Shown: positions 10,219-21,954 of the stretch, one piece after another
Numbering within the stretch: position 1 is the first letter of the stretch
How the letters are laid out: each line of letters begins with the position of its first letter
Assembly (NCBI RefSeq): GCF_003597395.2
Contig: NC_133773.1
Span: 143,163,327 to 143,227,326, forward strand
Direction: 5' to 3'
DNA length: 64,000 nucleotides
Origin: Chelonoidis abingdonii
Taxonomy: Eukaryota; Chordata; Testudines; Testudinidae
Position numbers and translations under genes: made by a program
Notes under the pieces: generated by a model
The model's input: only the letters and a program-made list of their open reading frames with translations
The model's database searches: none
Told to the model about the DNA's origin: nothing

Positions 10219-10882
10219 TGTGACAAAGTTCCTCCTCTACCTTGGTGGGTCCTGCGCTTCTTGGCAGATTTGCTCACCTCAGTGATCTTCCCCACAGTCT
10301 GGGTCAACTCCTCCTGTGTCTGATCAGGAGTTGGGAGGTTTGGGGGGAACCCNNNNNNNNNNNNNNNNNNNNNNNNNNNNNNNNNNNNNNNNNNNNNNNN
10401 NNNNNNNNNNNNNNNNNNNNNNNNNNNNNNNNNNNNNNNNNNNNNNNNNNNNNNNNNNNNNNNNNNNNNNNNNNNNNNNNNNNNNNNNNNNNNNNNNNNN
10501 NNNNNNNNNNNNNNNNNNNNNNNNNNNNNNNNNNNNNNNNNNNNNNNNNNNNNNNNNNNNNNNNNNNNNNNNNNNNNNNNNNNNNNNNNNNNNNNNNNNN
10601 NNNNNNNNNNNNNNNNNNNNNNNNNNNNNNNNNNNNNNNNNNNNNNNNNNNNNNNNNNNNNNNNNNNNNNNNNNNNNNNNNNNNNNNNNNNNNNNNNNNN
10701 NNNNNNNNNNNNNNNNNNNNNNNNNNNNNNNNNNNNNNAAGGTCTTGATTGGCTCCAGGTGCCTTGATTAACCTGGAGCAACTGCCATTTGGTTACCATG
10801 GTCCTAGGGATTTGTTTAGCCTGGGGCTAACATACCTGTTTCTCAGTACTTTATTGTAGCCATCTGGCCTTGCCCCATCACA
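10219..10882 (-). mobile_element. Solo LTR with internal assembly gap
   Basis: The left end TGTGACAAAGTTCC and the right end CATCACA (from TGTCACA) are inverted. They are flanked by a perfect 4-bp duplication, ctgt, at 10215-10218 and 10883-10886. The left 130 bp match, reversed, the right end of the copy at 62508-63049. That fixes the orientation as minus, because the other copy has a TTTAAAAAGG TATA-like box on the plus strand. No internal retroviral genes are seen. Confidence 0.7.
10353..10738. other. Assembly gap (386 N)
   Basis: Undetermined bases inside the minus-strand LTR. Open frames running through it (10155-10799, 10242-10748, 10316-10771) are artefacts. By alignment of the flanks to the copy at 62508-63049, the missing part should correspond roughly to 62607-62903 in reverse. 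Confidence 0.99.
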
Positions 10883-11264
10883 CTGTCCTTGAAAAGCAAT
10901 GGTGATTGGCTACGTTTGCATTCTGTATTTTGTTAGGGCTCTTAAGGTCTTGAGCCCAGGACTGGTTATTTGTGTGGACACCTGAGAAGCCTGTTTCACA
11001 AGTGATGACTGAACGGAGGGTGCCCATTCCTGAGCCGGTATTAAAGCAAAACCTCAGCACGGTGCTGTGCTGCAGGAGGTAGCCCTAGTGATTTTGAAGG
11101 TGGCAGGCTGGAGGTGCCATAAGAAAAACCACCAGTGAGGGGAATTGGCCAACGACAGTGGTTAGGAAACAACGGGTGCGTGAGGGGTCATGGTTCGGAA
11201 AGGGGTATGGAATCAGTGATCTGAGGGAAGCAGCCAACCAGAGCCACCAAGATGGCAGCAAAAA
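10883..11264. other. Unassigned sequence
   Basis: No recognised element. The first four bases are the LTR target duplication. Confidence 0.5.
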
Positions 11265-11575
11265 GAGTGGATAGAAAAAGGATGGCTGAGTGGTTTGGGT
11301 GCTAGCCAGAAAGCTGGGTTCAATTCCCTGCTCTGACACAGACTTCCTCTTTGTTCTTGGGCAAATCACTTAGGCCCAGATCCTCAAATGTACTGAGGTG
11401 CCCAGCTCCCATTGAAATCAGCCTTAGTCTTTCTGTGCTTCAGTTCCCCATCTGTGCAATGGGGATAAAAGCACTGCCCTACCTCACACGGAGGTTGTGA
11501 GGAGCAATGCATTGATGACTGTGCAGCGCTCAGATCCTATGGGGATTGGGGCCATAAAAGAACCTAATCTATCTA
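11265..11575 (+). mobile_element. MIR-like SINE with internal insertion
   Basis: Head GATGGCTGAGTGGTTTGGGT, GGGTTCAATTCCCTGCTCTG, then CTTGGGCAAATCACTTAGG. A piece of other old repeat follows (GCCCAGATCCTCAAATGTAC...CCCATTGAAATCAG). The core then resumes with TGTGCTTCAGTTCCCCATCT, GTGCAATGGGGATAAAAGCA and GTGCAGCGCTCAGATCCTAT. Confidence 0.7.
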
Positions 11576-11814
11576 TGTAGGGGGGCAGCAGAGTGGAGGG
11601 AGAGAATGGGGGTCCTTAGAAAGAGTTGGTCATGGTGGTTAATGGTCTAACCTGAATCGGCAAAGAGGCTGAGTAGGGGTTCTTGTGATAGCAACCCCCA
11701 AGAAAAGGCTTTAGTTGAAGCAGCAGCCCTGATCAGAGTGCTGTGGGTAACATTTACCCTATGTATTATTTATACCTTAACACAGGTAAGAGGTCACTTG
11801 AGCTTCCATAGAAA

Positions 11815-12060
11815 CTGAAGCGAGAGTAAATTGGAACCAGATGTCAGGAAGTATGAGGCACCGTAATGCACAGAATGGCCTCCCAGCCACGATGGTTGAG
11901 CCTGTAATACTGGGGTCATTCAAGAAGCAATTAGTTGGCATCCTGTGGTTTTGGACTATTAAAGAAGGGACTTGGCCTTCAGGAGCCAACTGGACCTGTA
12001 CGAAGCTTCTGCAGACTGGTGCAGGCGTTGAGAGTAACAATGGGCTTCGGTCCGGGCAGG
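11815..12060 (+). mobile_element. Probable LINE (CR1-like) 3' fragment
   Basis: Words such as ACCAGATGTCAGGAAGTATG, AATGGCCTCCCAGCCACGAT, GGTTGAGCCTGTAATACTGG and TGGCATCCTGTGGTTTTGGA resemble the 3' noncoding part of CR1-type elements (AGATGTCAGGAAGTT...GAATGGCCTCCCAGCC). Ends are not clear. Confidence 0.4.
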
Positions 12061-12154
12061 GATGGGATGGCAGGATTAGGGATCAGTTGACTTGATCCAA
12101 AGCCTACCCAAATCAATGGGAAGTCCCATTGACTCCAAAGGTATTTGGATCAGC

Positions 12155-12575
12155 CACATATAAGCATATTGAAAAGAGATGGAAAAGAATTATTAAGTCA
12201 CCCAATGTACCTCCTGGCCAGCGTTCCCTATGTATGGTACATTTACTAAAGGTCCTAAGAGATGGGTCTTCCTCGGAAACCAGTTTTCCCCATGAAGCTC
12301 TCACTGTCAAGCAGGTTAGCATGGGGTTATGGTAGAGCCTCCATCACTTGAAGTTTTTAAATCATGTTCTGGAGACATTCTGAAAGACATACTCTAGCTC
12401 ATCCAGAAGTTATGGGCTTGATGCAGGAATCACTTGGTGACATTCTGTGGCCTGTATTATGTCCGGGGATCAGAATCATAGGGTTAGAAGGGACCCAACC
12501 TCCCGAGGCTGTGGAATCAATGATCCTAATAGTTCCTTCTGGCCTTAAGATCACTGAATTTATGAAACCCTAAAT
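12155..12575 (+). mobile_element. CR1-like LINE 3' end
   Basis: It carries the late CR1 words CTCCATCACTTGAAGTTTTT, GACATACTCTAGCTCATCCA, GAAGTTATGGGCTTGATGCA, GGTTAGAAGGGACCCAACCT and TAGTTCCTTCTGGCCTTAAG, and ends in ATCACTGAATTTATGA. The same 3' subfamily is seen at 29142-29474. No coding part remains. Confidence 0.75.
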
Positions 12576-13164
12576 TTTCCATTTGTTAACTCCATTCTAT
12601 TCCTCTTGTTTATACCCTCTTCCCTGCACCACACACAGGATGAGTGAGCCAGGCTGGCTGAAAGAAAACCTCCCTGTTAACACTCACTCCTGAAACTCAA
12701 ACCAAACCTGAGCCGAAGCATTTCTGAGACTGGAAAAAATTGGCTTAACATTGTTCATTATTTCCTATTTTCACACTACTTCTACTCCCTTGGGCCCAGC
12801 AGGCTTGGGAACCCAGCATGCCATGAGAGAGGTTTATCCTGATGGTGTTTTTTGGCTCATCTGGAAGCAGGAAAGACTGGGAGTATCAGCAGAGAGGTGA
12901 CAGCTGGGAGACCTAAATTCTAGTTTCACAGACACAAAGGGCTAAAATAAACACCCAGACATTGGATTATTTGACCCTTGAGGTTTTCTTGTTGCTGATC
13001 AATATGGGTGAGAGACACAAGGATATGGACAGCCTTTCTGTTCGTGGAGAAGTGCTAACGTGTATAGACCATCTGCAGAGGAGCCTTCCTGTACTCTGGC
13101 CTCTGAGTGCTTTGCTTCTGATTACACTGTTGCTGCCACATGCTAGCAGGGAGATGGATTCTGG
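12576..13164. other. Unassigned sequence
   Basis: No repeat or exon recognised. A 70-residue open frame at 12962-13174 has no recognisable domain. Confidence 0.5.
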
Positions 13165-13169
13165 GACAT

Positions 13170-13835
13170 TGTAGTGAGGTGCTCGCCCTGCTCCCGCCTT
13201 AAAGGGCTTAGAACAGCCCAGGAGAGGGCTGTGATTGGGGAAGCAGGCTCAGCTGGGGCCATGCCCCGAACAGAACACAGCTGGCCCTTAGAAAAGGGCT
13301 GTGAGCCAGGCACTCTGAGATTCTCTCCCTGCTTTTAGAGGGAGAAGGGTCTGACTGCTGGGGAGTGTGCGTGGGTACCTAAGGTGGAGCAGGGCTGGGG
13401 GAAGGCAAGAGGAGCTGGGAAGCTTTGACCTGGAAACCCCCGGCCTAGTGCAAGGCCAAAAGGCACTGGGCTTGCAGAGGGCAGCCCACAGGTAGGCAGA
13501 GGCAGCAGGCCCAAACCCTCCTTGCCAGTGATGAGTGGCAATCGTACTGCAGTCTGCCCCAGTGAGCGGGGCCCAGATGGGGACTGGCAGTAGCCAAGAC
13601 TGAGGCGAGGTGGGGAGGGGGATGGGGGTTCTCTGGGGAGGGGAAACCCACCAAGACTGTAGGGGTACTGCAAGGGGCAGAACCCCAGTGGAAAGGGGCA
13701 CCGGGGTCTGGGAGGGACATGGGGGCCTGGCTGGTCAAGACAGGGGCCTGCAGAGGGTGCTCCAAGGCTGTGAAAGAGAGAATTCCCAGGACGACAGCAG
13801 GAGGCGACGCAGTGGTGAGTCTCACCGCCGTTAAA
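13170..13835 (+). mobile_element. LTR-like unit, probable solo LTR
   Basis: It starts TGTAGTGAGG, the same first ten bases as the solo LTR at 28457. The flanks gacat (13165-13169) and gacac (13836-13840) suggest a 5-bp duplication with one mismatch. The interior is GC-rich with words typical of a turtle LTR family (GGAAACCCACCAAGACTG, GTGAAAGAGAGAATTCCCAG, GACGACAGCAGGAGGCGACG). The right terminus is mutated (CGTTAAA). Long minus-strand open frames here are composition effects. Confidence 0.5.
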
Positions 13836-13840
13836 GACAC

Positions 13841-15120
13841 GATGATAGAGAGCTTGGTACCAAAGGCTGGCTTGGAACCAGGCAGTCCATTTCATCAGTG
13901 ACCTGGGACAGCATGACCTGTTGGCAAGACAGAGGGGGTCCTGCCCAGACCTCGGAGCCTCAATCCACATGCAGACCACATACTGAAGCAGGACTTCCCT
14001 GAACCCCTTGCAGACTCTTTGGCAACTGTACTCCTCTGGTGCTGTGAATAGTAGATGTAGCTCAGCATGCTGAGTGGCCTGTTAGGGGTCACGATACTGT
14101 GAGTTAACTCACTGGGCAGCATCCAACCAGGAGCTGACTTGTAGGAGTCATTCTCTCTTGGGATCCAATGTCAAAGCTCAGTTGGAAGCTGCGGGCTTCA
14201 CAGCTTGGTAGCCTCTCCTACTCTCTTCCAGGACTGTAACGGTCCCTTATATTGGTGGGTAGGGTAATGAAGTGCAATGCCATTGGGAGTTGCCTTTCCT
14301 TTGCTGTCGTGCAGCCCACCCAGATCACCTCTCTGTGTGTGGTGGAGGGGTATGTGTGTGTGTGTGGGGTGAGGGAGGAGCATGCCTTGGTGAGAGGAGA
14401 TTGGTGAGGGTTAGGCGCAGCTTTCATCAGTGCATCTGAGCTGGGACAAAGTGGGAAGAATGTTGCACCCTATGAAGTGCTTCAGTAAATTATTGCCCCG
14501 TCAGGAATTAGAGAGGAACAACTGAGGAAATTGTATCTCTCTGAGTCACCCCCAGGGCTGTTTCTGGAGTGCCACAGCGACTCCGTTGCTCCTTATTCAG
14601 GGCAAAGATCTAGAGTCTCAATCTAGCTGTTTGTGTGTTATGGTGGGAGCAGCTTAAGTGTCTGTTTCCTAAATTAAATAACCTCACCATGAGCTGAGGT
14701 GGCTCTCAGAAATGCTGGGGTCCCTGTTGTGAAGTAGTCAGGGATCAAAAAAGATAAAAACTGGTGTCACCAACTCTCCTGAATGTATTGCAAGTCTCAT
14801 GATACTACTGTTTTCCTTCAAGCCCCACCTGTTGGAGTCATGGGGTTTTGTGAGACTTTTCACTTTTTCTCGCCCTCATGGTTGTGAAGAAAAGCTTGCA
14901 AATGTGAACCTTAAAGGTTCAAAACACAGAAAGCCAAGTACCCTCCACTCCCAATGTTTTTTAACCCCCCGATCTTTTAAGCCAGTCTCACGATGGCAGC
15001 AGAGGAGATATGGGACTAGCTCAGAACTGTTGATTTTTGGGGGTTGTGATAATATTGTAAAAATTAAACCCCTAAAATAAAATGTCAAGCAGAAGCAAAT
15101 AACCATACAGTAACATTCGG
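13841..15120. other. Unassigned sequence with GT microsatellite
   Basis: GT-rich microsatellite words occur at about 14333-14370. Nothing else is recognised over 1.3 kb. Confidence 0.45.
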
Positions 15121-15124
15121 GGCC

Positions 15125-15984
15125 CTTTTCTGCACCCCTCTCTCACACGGTGGAGTGCTCACTCCGGTGAATAGCCCAATTGTAGTAAGCGAGATTGCTT
15201 GCAGAAGCATGTCCTATGCAACGTCAGTAAGGGTTGCAGAATTGGGCCCTCTGTTAGGAGGGGTGGTACCATGTTGCTCTGTAATAGAGAGGGCAACTTA
15301 CAAGGAGGAATAACCGTATTACTCGGAGACATTACCGTCCTATTCCAAACCCCTTTTAAGTCCATGGGAATTATTCCATTTACTTCAATGGGCTTTGGGA
15401 AAAGATCTTCAGTGGGTGCAAGATTGGGCTCATAGTATACATTATGATTCACATCAGACTAGGTGCTGTGATACTATGTGGAGTTGTGACATTGGGGGTA
15501 ACATTGGAAGCATGGGAATTGTCATACTGGCCCATATAGCCTAGTAGCCTGTCACACAGTGGCCAGGCCCTGCTACTTCAAAGAAGAAAATGCTGTAATA
15601 GGCAGTTATGGGATAGTCTGCCCCCAGGAAAGGTTTTCTCCTGACCACTAATAGTTAGATGTTGATTTATGACCTGGTGCTCAAGGGTTAATATGCCTTC
15701 CAACACCATTGGTGGTTATTTTGATATTTATGATTATACAGTGCTATTCTTTCAGGAAGCACAATACTACCCACAAATGTTATTAGTAATATCCTATCAA
15801 GAGGTACTATATTTTGCTCCATGTCACACTATAGTGGAAGGAATGGTGTGAAATCACATTAAGTTATTCATGACCTTGTAGTAGGAGATCCTTTTTTGGT
15901 TAGAATTCCCACTGAAGTCAATGAGAGTTTTGCTTGAGTAAGGGCTGCAGGATTTGACCCTGAATGACATTTGTTCTCAGCGTA
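15125..15984. repeat. Old palindromic repeat pieces in unassigned DNA
   Basis: Two stretches, 15155-15250 and 15350-15435, hold words such as GAATTGGGCCCTCTGTTAGG and AGTGGGTGCAAGATTGGGCT. Near 15905-15960 there is ACTGAAGTCAATGAGAGTTT with GGCTGCAGGATTTGACCCTG. These are arms of common old sauropsid repeats. The DNA between them is unassigned. Confidence 0.35.
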
Positions 15985-16215
15985 CCCACAGAAAAGTTAG
16001 ATAAAAACATAAATACACTTGCTGGAATGCTGCAGTGTAATACTACTTTATTGCTTAGAATTCAGAACATGTTCACACAGGAACCCAAAACCAGAGAGCG
16101 AGAAAACAGGCTGCTCCCTAAAACAGCGGCACAATGCATCCCATCTTGCTTTAAGCTGGCTATTTCCAGCCTGAATGCTGCTGGGCCCAGATCACACTCT
16201 GGAGCCTGCAATCAG
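15985..16215 (-). mobile_element. LTR-like repeat, 3' portion
   Basis: Its reverse complement aligns with 46495-46725: TTGCAGGCTCCAGAGTGTGA, TTTTGGGTTCCTGTGTGAAC, then AATAAAGTAGTATTACA (polyadenylation signal, complement at 16047-16052). The shared AATAAA and position suggest the R region of an LTR family with a third copy at 22775-23460. Confidence 0.5.
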
Positions 16216-17784
16216 AACCAGGAACTCTACTTTTAAACTGATAGCTATTTCAATACAGTCCTCAATACAGCATAACATGTTGCCATGCTTTCCATAGACA
16301 TAGCTATTAGATAGCTCTCTGTGCTGTTATACCGCTGGTGAGGGGGCAAATTCTCTCCCATAATTGGCATGTAGACAGCTGAATGTTCACGAGTAGCTGG
16401 ATGGCAGGCTTATGGGCCTGATTCTCCCTTGCTTTTCCCCTTGTGCAGCCATTTACAGCTGTGCAAAGCGAGTGTAAAACACTGCCCCCAGGGAAGAACG
16501 AGCGGGGACGTCTCATCCTCTTCACGCTGGCAGAGCAGTGGTGAAGTGGGCCAAGAGATGGCAGTGGCTGATCAGATCCATGCATAGAATAAAGGACAGA
16601 AAGCAGGCATGCTATAAAAACCACCCAGGTTCTCCAGAGAGCTGCAGGCTCTACAAGGACTCACAGACATGGGTCAAGGCTGTCCTCAGTACCAAGAGAG
16701 TCTTTCACCCTTTGACTCCCCCCCACTTGTTCCAGACCTCAGCGAATGAGAACATCCAAGTGGCTTTATAATCATTCGCTTACGAGATAGGAATGACTAA
16801 CTCAACATTTCTTATGTTAACAAAAATAACACCAAAAAAACTCTCTCTCTCCCTATCCTCCTCAGCCTTATGACTTTAAAAGGCCTTGTGACAAGCCATG
16901 AGCCTTGAGAAAATAAATCCTGATGAATTCCCATCCATAAAGACAATTCCGAAGGTATGTGTCCCCTCCTCCCCGTGCCTCGGAAAACCACAGGCTTGGC
17001 CAGAACAGGAAGAGGAGCTGTTCATTTGACTCCACTTTCCCAAATCGGATTTAAAGAGATGGACTCTGTCATGCTTAAATGAGCTCCATGGGGATTCCGC
17101 TTCCCCTCATGCCAGGTTGGCTTTGCAAAACATTACATAGCTGTGGACATGCTCTATGCTGTCACGGCCAGCACACAGCTAAAATGCAGCGTGACGGAGT
17201 GTGGGGAGCTGTTCGGATGCCAGGGAAGGGGCTTGATTGCCTAGTGGTCTAATTGTCACACCGGCACTCCGCTGGACCTTCATCCTCTGTGGGGATCTTT
17301 CAGATGAGACATTAAAGACTGACATGTGGCCTAAATTTAATAAAAAGTTAGTGATTTTTGGAGCCTAGCTTCAGACTCCTTAAAGAGGCCTGGTTTTCAG
17401 AGGCTGGGTGCTCGGCAATTACTGAGAATTGGGCCCCCTTTCTAAAGCATCTCAACTTGGGCACAGAAAATCACTAGCCGTTTAAAAAAATGTAAGCCTG
17501 AGGTTTTATCCGCTGTTTGTGGCTCCCTTGAAGTTTTTCAGAAAAGAAGGGTGTTAACCCTAGTATCCTTGGTCAAAACTTCCCCTCCTGTGAACTCATG
17601 TACGCGGTATAATGCATGAAGCCTGCCTGGCTGCTGCCCTCCATCCCAGAGGTGACTTCCCACCTGTGGAGGCTCTTGGATCCTGCTGTCTTCCTTGCAG
17701 TGATACCTGTGATACACCTTACGTCCCCTTGCTCTTTTGCAAGCCTGCCCTGGGGGGGGAGGGGGAGTTAAAATCTCACCCTCT
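16216..17784. other. Unassigned, with a remnant of 5S-derived SINE tail
   Basis: About 17270-17325 (CATCCTCTGTGGGGATCTTT, CAGATGAGACATTAAAGACT) and 17545-17590 (AAGGGTGTTAACCCTAGTAT) look like two parts of the tail of a 5S-derived SINE, related to 33355-33640 and split by other repeat DNA. About 16405-16490 holds an arm of an old palindromic repeat. The rest is unassigned. Confidence 0.35.
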
Positions 17785-18820
17785 GTGGACTAGTGATCAA
17801 CAGCTTGGTGTCTAGTTGGCAGGAAGTGTCAAGTGGAGTGCCCCAGGGGTCAGTCCTGGGGCTGGTTTTGCTCAACATCTTTATTAAGGATCTGGATGGT
17901 GGGATGAATTGCACCCTCAGCAAGTTCACAGATGACGCTAAGCTGGGAGGACAGGTAGATATGCTGGAGGGTATGGATAGGGTCCAGAATGACCGAGACA
18001 AATTGGAGGATTGGGCCAAAAGAAATCTGATGAGGTTCAACAAGGACAAGTGCAGAGTCCTGTACTTAGGATGGAAGAATCCCATGCACTGCTATGGGCT
18101 GGAAATGGACTGGCTAAGTAGCAGTTCTACAGAAAAGGACTTGGGGATTATAGTGAACAAGAAGCTGGATATGAGTCAGCAGTGTACCCTTGTTGCCAAG
18201 AAGGCCAACGGCATATTAGGTTGTATTAGTAGGAGCACTGTCAGCAGATCAAGGGAAGTGATTATTCTCCTCTATTTGGCACCAGTGAGGCCACATCTGG
18301 AATATTGTGTCCAGTTTTGGTCCCCTCTCTACAGAAGGGATGTGGACAAATTGGAGACAGTCCAGCGGAGGGCAATGAAAATGATTAGGGGGTTGGGATA
18401 CATGACTTATGAGGTGAGGCTGAGGGAACTGGGCTTATTTAGTCTGCAGAAGGGAAGAGTGAGGGGGATTTGATAGCAGCCTCCAGCTACCTGAAGAGGG
18501 GAGGGGGGGATCCAAAGAGAATGGAGCTTGGCTGTTCTCAGTGGTGGCAGATTGCAGAACAAGAAGCAGTGGTCTCAAGTTGCAGTGGGGGAGGTTTAGG
18601 TTGGATATTAAGAACACTGTTTCACTAGGAGGGTGGTGAAGCACTGGAATGGGTTACCTAGGGAGGTGGTGGACTCTCCATTTGTAGAGTTTTTGAGGCC
18701 CGGCTTGACAAAAGCCCTGGCTGGGATGATTTAGTTGATGTTGGTCCTGCTTTGAGCAGGGGATTGGACTAGATGACCTCCTGAGGTCTCTTCCAAGCCT
18801 AAACTTCTATGATTCTATGA
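17785..18820 (+). mobile_element. CR1 LINE, 3' kilobase
   Basis: A 5'-truncated CR1 copy. It begins in the reverse transcriptase region (GTGGAGTGCCCCAGGGGTCA) and runs through the conserved end of ORF2 (GAGGCCACATCTGGAATATT, AGAAGGGATGTGGACAAATT). It then has the 3' noncoding part with GGACTAGATGACCTCCTGAG and finishes in TTCTATGATTCTATGA. Truncation at the 5' side and the short tandem tail are normal for CR1 target-primed insertion. Confidence 0.93.
17793..18473 (+). pseudogene. CR1 reverse transcriptase C-terminal remnant
   Basis: The 226-residue open frame covers the last part of CR1 ORF2. Residues 15-23 are GVPQGSVLG, the conserved RT block. Residues 45-48 are FTDD where the catalytic motif is normally FADD or YADD, so the first position before the two aspartates is altered. 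[21 protein letters not shown] stretch follows near residue 165. The frame stops after GRVRGI, where CR1 proteins normally continue into the DLIAAF-like end. It lacks the endonuclease and most of the RT, so it cannot be functional. Confidence 0.9.
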
Positions 18821-18904
18821 TTAACACAAGGGAGGGATGGGTGAAGGCAGGGCTGGCTATATGTAGGTTGTTAAGTTCTTTGGGATGAATGGAAAATATT
18901 GTGA

Positions 18905-19265
18905 ATAGAGTTGGTCAAAAATGGAAAACAGTTTTTGTAAAAAACCAAAGCCAAATAAATTAGAAAACGTTAAGGTGATTTTCATTCTGCAGGTTTTGGA
19001 AAGGAACGATTTGTGTTCAAACAGTTTTGCAAAAAACATCTATAAAAATGTTCATTTTAGACAATGCTTGGATTAACATTTTTTCATTTGTTTGTTTGTT
19101 TTAATTTTCCTATTGCCACCCTCATACCTCCACCCTTTAGGACCCATTTATTTCTTTTTCCACTGAAACCCCCCTAAAATTTTCATTTTCCAGTTTGTTT
19201 GGAACACTGGAAAAAAATGGAAAAAACCCCAAAGATTTTTCATGAACATTTACGATTTTGAGAAA
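18905..19265. mobile_element. AT-rich MITE-like repeat
   Basis: TAGAGTTGGTCAAAAATGGA, followed by AT-rich DNA with long A and T runs and TTTTCATTTTCCAGTTTG, resembles a palindromic element with TAGAGCTGGTCGAAAATTT-type ends that is common in turtles. A fragment with AGAGTTGGTCGGGAATTTGT is at 41773. The right terminus is not clear. Confidence 0.4.
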
Positions 19266-19330
19266 AGGCAATTTTTACACACACACTCTCTCTCTGACTT
19301 CAAAAACTTTTAACCGCCTATAATTATAAA

Positions 19331-20560
19331 TAAATTGTACTGTTAAAGTATGCTAGGTGTGGGACACCCCCTGTTATAAAAGATGTTTGCAGATAGTCTG
19401 TACTAACCAACAACTCTTTCTAGCAGAACAAGGATGGCTAATGCTGCCGTCTCTTACTGTGTATGTACACAGCATGTTGCACAAGAGCGGACCTGATTCT
19501 AGCTGGGGGCCTCTAAAAGCTACCCTAAGATCGCTAATGGCAGCTTTCTACCATTTCAAACCTGACGGAGGAAGAAAGTACGTACAGTACAGGCATAAAG
19601 TTCATTGGGGAATTCTGTTCATGTGGGGTGGGGGGAGTCACACAGCAAAAGAGAGGGGGTGGGGGTGGGGAAACAAACCCTGATGATATCAAACACATGG
19701 CAAGACATACCACCTACTGTTTAATGGGAGAATTAGGACACATGAATCTGTTTTCTCAGGCTACTTCAATCTGTTTCTAATCCCGGCCTAAAGAGGGTGG
19801 GGGGGGGAAGGAAAAGGCCAATGATTTTTTTTATGTTTCTCATCTTTAATGAGTGTTTTTTTTTTTAAACTGTAATTGCTCACGAAGACATGTTCAACGC
19901 TCTTAGTGGTGGTGTTCCTTGGCAGTAAAGGGCTTTCTACCACCTACCTATTGATACCACATCTAACAGCCTCATCCTCTTGCCCCCGCAGAATGAATTC
20001 AGGGTGAAAAACTCGTCAACACAGCTGAGGGGGAAAAGAAATGAAAGGGAGGAGCAAAAGCTCCCAATTCAACTCAAATGGCCAAGAAACTGGCCCTGGC
20101 CCTGGCCCCACTGTGTGTGCTGTGTGTAAATGGTGCCAGCGGTGGGTTGGGTGGTATAGACGTAGGTGGGAAGTGTTTGTGTCCTATGGTTGTTTGCATT
20201 CCCACTTATGTCAACCCCGATAGTATACAATGGGGTTAAGGGGTGGGGACTGGTGATGGGCTGTCAAGCCTTCCCCCTCTCGACTGCTTTTTAGAAATCA
20301 GCCTAGCCAATAGAGACCAGAAGCCCTTCACATCTGACAGCTGTATGGCGTTTCCCCTTTGAAATGAACATGGAGCCCCTTGTTGACAGGCTGGGCAGAG
20401 CAGCCGAGGGTGGAATGGGTCATAGTGATGGGAATGGCCCTCTTGCCCTGCAGGTGGAAGGACATCAGCAGCTGTGAAAACTACTCCACCGTGGCTGTGC
20501 CTACCTTGCTGTCGAATGGCCAGCTCTAAGAGTGAGCTGGTAGTGCCCTCTCCACTGCCA
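19331..20560. other. Unassigned sequence
   Basis: Short homopolymers (for example T-runs near 19855) and G-rich runs near 19625-19670 and 19796-19810. No exon or repeat family recognised. Confidence 0.45.
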
Positions 20561-21449
20561 CATAAGAACATAAGAGTGGCCACACTGGGTCAGACCAAAG
20601 GTCCATCTAGCCCAGTTTCCTGTCTTCCAACAGTGGCCAGTGCCTGGTGCCCCAGAGGGAACGAACAGAACTGGGAATCATCAAGTGATTCATCCCCTGT
20701 CGTCCATTCCCAGCTTCTGGCAAGCAGAGGCTAGGGACACCATCCCTGCCCATCCTGGCTAATAGCCATTGATGGATCTATCCTCCATGAACTCATCTAG
20801 TTCTTTTTTGAACTCTGTTATAGTCTTGGCCTTCACAGCAGCCTCTGGCAGGGAGTTCCACAGGTTGACTGTGTTATGTGAAGAAATACTTCCCTTTGTT
20901 TGTTTTAAACCTGCTGCCTATTAATTTCCTTTGGTGACCCCTAGTTCTTGTGTTATGAGAAGGAGTCAATAACACTTCGTTATCTACTTTCTCTATACCA
21001 GCCATGATTTTATAGACCTCAATCATATCCCCCCTTAGTCATCTCTTTTCCAAGCTGAAAAGTCCCAATCATATTAATCTCTTCTCACACGGAAGCCATT
21101 CCATATCCCTAATAATTTCTGTTGCCCTTTTCTGAACCTTTTCCAATTCCAATATATCTTTTTTGAGATGGGGCGACCACATCTGCACGCAGTATTCAAG
21201 ACGTGGGTGTATCATGGATTTATATAGAGGCAATATAAAATTTTCTGTCCTATTATCTCTCCCTGTCTTAATGATTCCCAACATTCTGTTCGCTTTTTTT
21301 GACTGCCACTGCACATAGAGTGGATGTTTTCAGAGAACTATCACAAAGACTCCAAGGTCTCTTTCTTAAGTGATAACAGCTACTTTAGTCCCATCGTTGT
21401 ATATGGATAGCTGGGATTATGTTTTCCAACGTGCATTGCTTTGCACAGG
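20561..21449 (-). mobile_element. CR1 LINE, 3' part
   Basis: Plus-strand reading starts CATAAGAACATAAGAGTGGC, CACTGGGTCAGACCAAAGG, the well-known complement of a CR1 3' end. It runs through GGAGTTCCACAGGTTGACTG and GTGAAGAAATACTTCCCTTT into the complement of the ORF2 end. It stops near TTTGCACAGGCC. This is a different CR1 subfamily from that at 17785. Confidence 0.92.
21069..21314 (-). pseudogene. CR1 ORF2 C-terminal remnant
   Basis: The 81-residue minus-strand frame has KKANRMLGIIKTGRDN, then SMIHPRLEYCVQMWSPHLKK and DILELEKVQKRATEIIRDME. These are the conserved last blocks of CR1 ORF2. It is only the very end of the protein with no catalytic residues. Confidence 0.85.
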
Positions 21450-21618
21450 CCCCAGTATGCTGGTCTAGCATGGGCTGTGGTATCCTCTGTGCTAACCAGG
21501 TTCTGAAGGAAATAGGGATGTGACAGAGAGATTTGCCTTCATCTCAGACAAGACACAAGATATTCGGCACTAGTGAGGCCACACCTGGAGTATTGTGTCC
21601 AGTTTTGGGCCCCCCACT

Positions 21619-21954
21619 CAGGGCCATCCCTAGCTATTCTGGGGCCCTATGCAGCTCCCCCGCCCATGCGTGGGACAGACCTCCATGGGAAGGGAGCTGG
21701 CTCCAGGTGGGGTGGGGCTGGCTTGGGGAGCGAACCGCTCCCTAGCACTCACCGGCGGTGCGGCTGGGGCCAGGTTGCTGCCCTTTCTGCTGCCAGTGAG
21801 TGCAGGCCCGGCCCTGCTGCAGTCCTCAGGGGAGTGAGAAAGGGGCTGGGGTGGAGCAGCACACAGCTGCACAGGGCACCAGGAAATGTGGTGCCCCAAA
21901 TTTCCTGGTGCCCTACGCATCTGCATACTTTGCATATAGGTAGGGACAGCCCTG
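21619..21954. mobile_element. Non-autonomous hAT (CAGGGCCATCCCTAG)
   Basis: Left end CAGGGCCATCCCTAGC and right end TAGGTAGGGACAGCCCTG are inverted. The flanks cccccact and ctccctct match at six of eight positions. The right half has GTGCCCCAAATTTCCTGGTG, shared with the larger elements at 34766 and 55321. The left half is GC-rich and has no coding. Insertion in the CR1 ORF2 end shows it is younger than that CR1. Confidence 0.78.

Noticed and set aside
10155..10799. Open frames across 10353-10738
   Set aside because: Made of undetermined bases.
13335..13979. 214-residue minus-strand open frame and overlaps
   Set aside because: Proline-rich, in GC-rich LTR-like DNA; overlapping frames of similar length on the same strand show absence of stops by composition.
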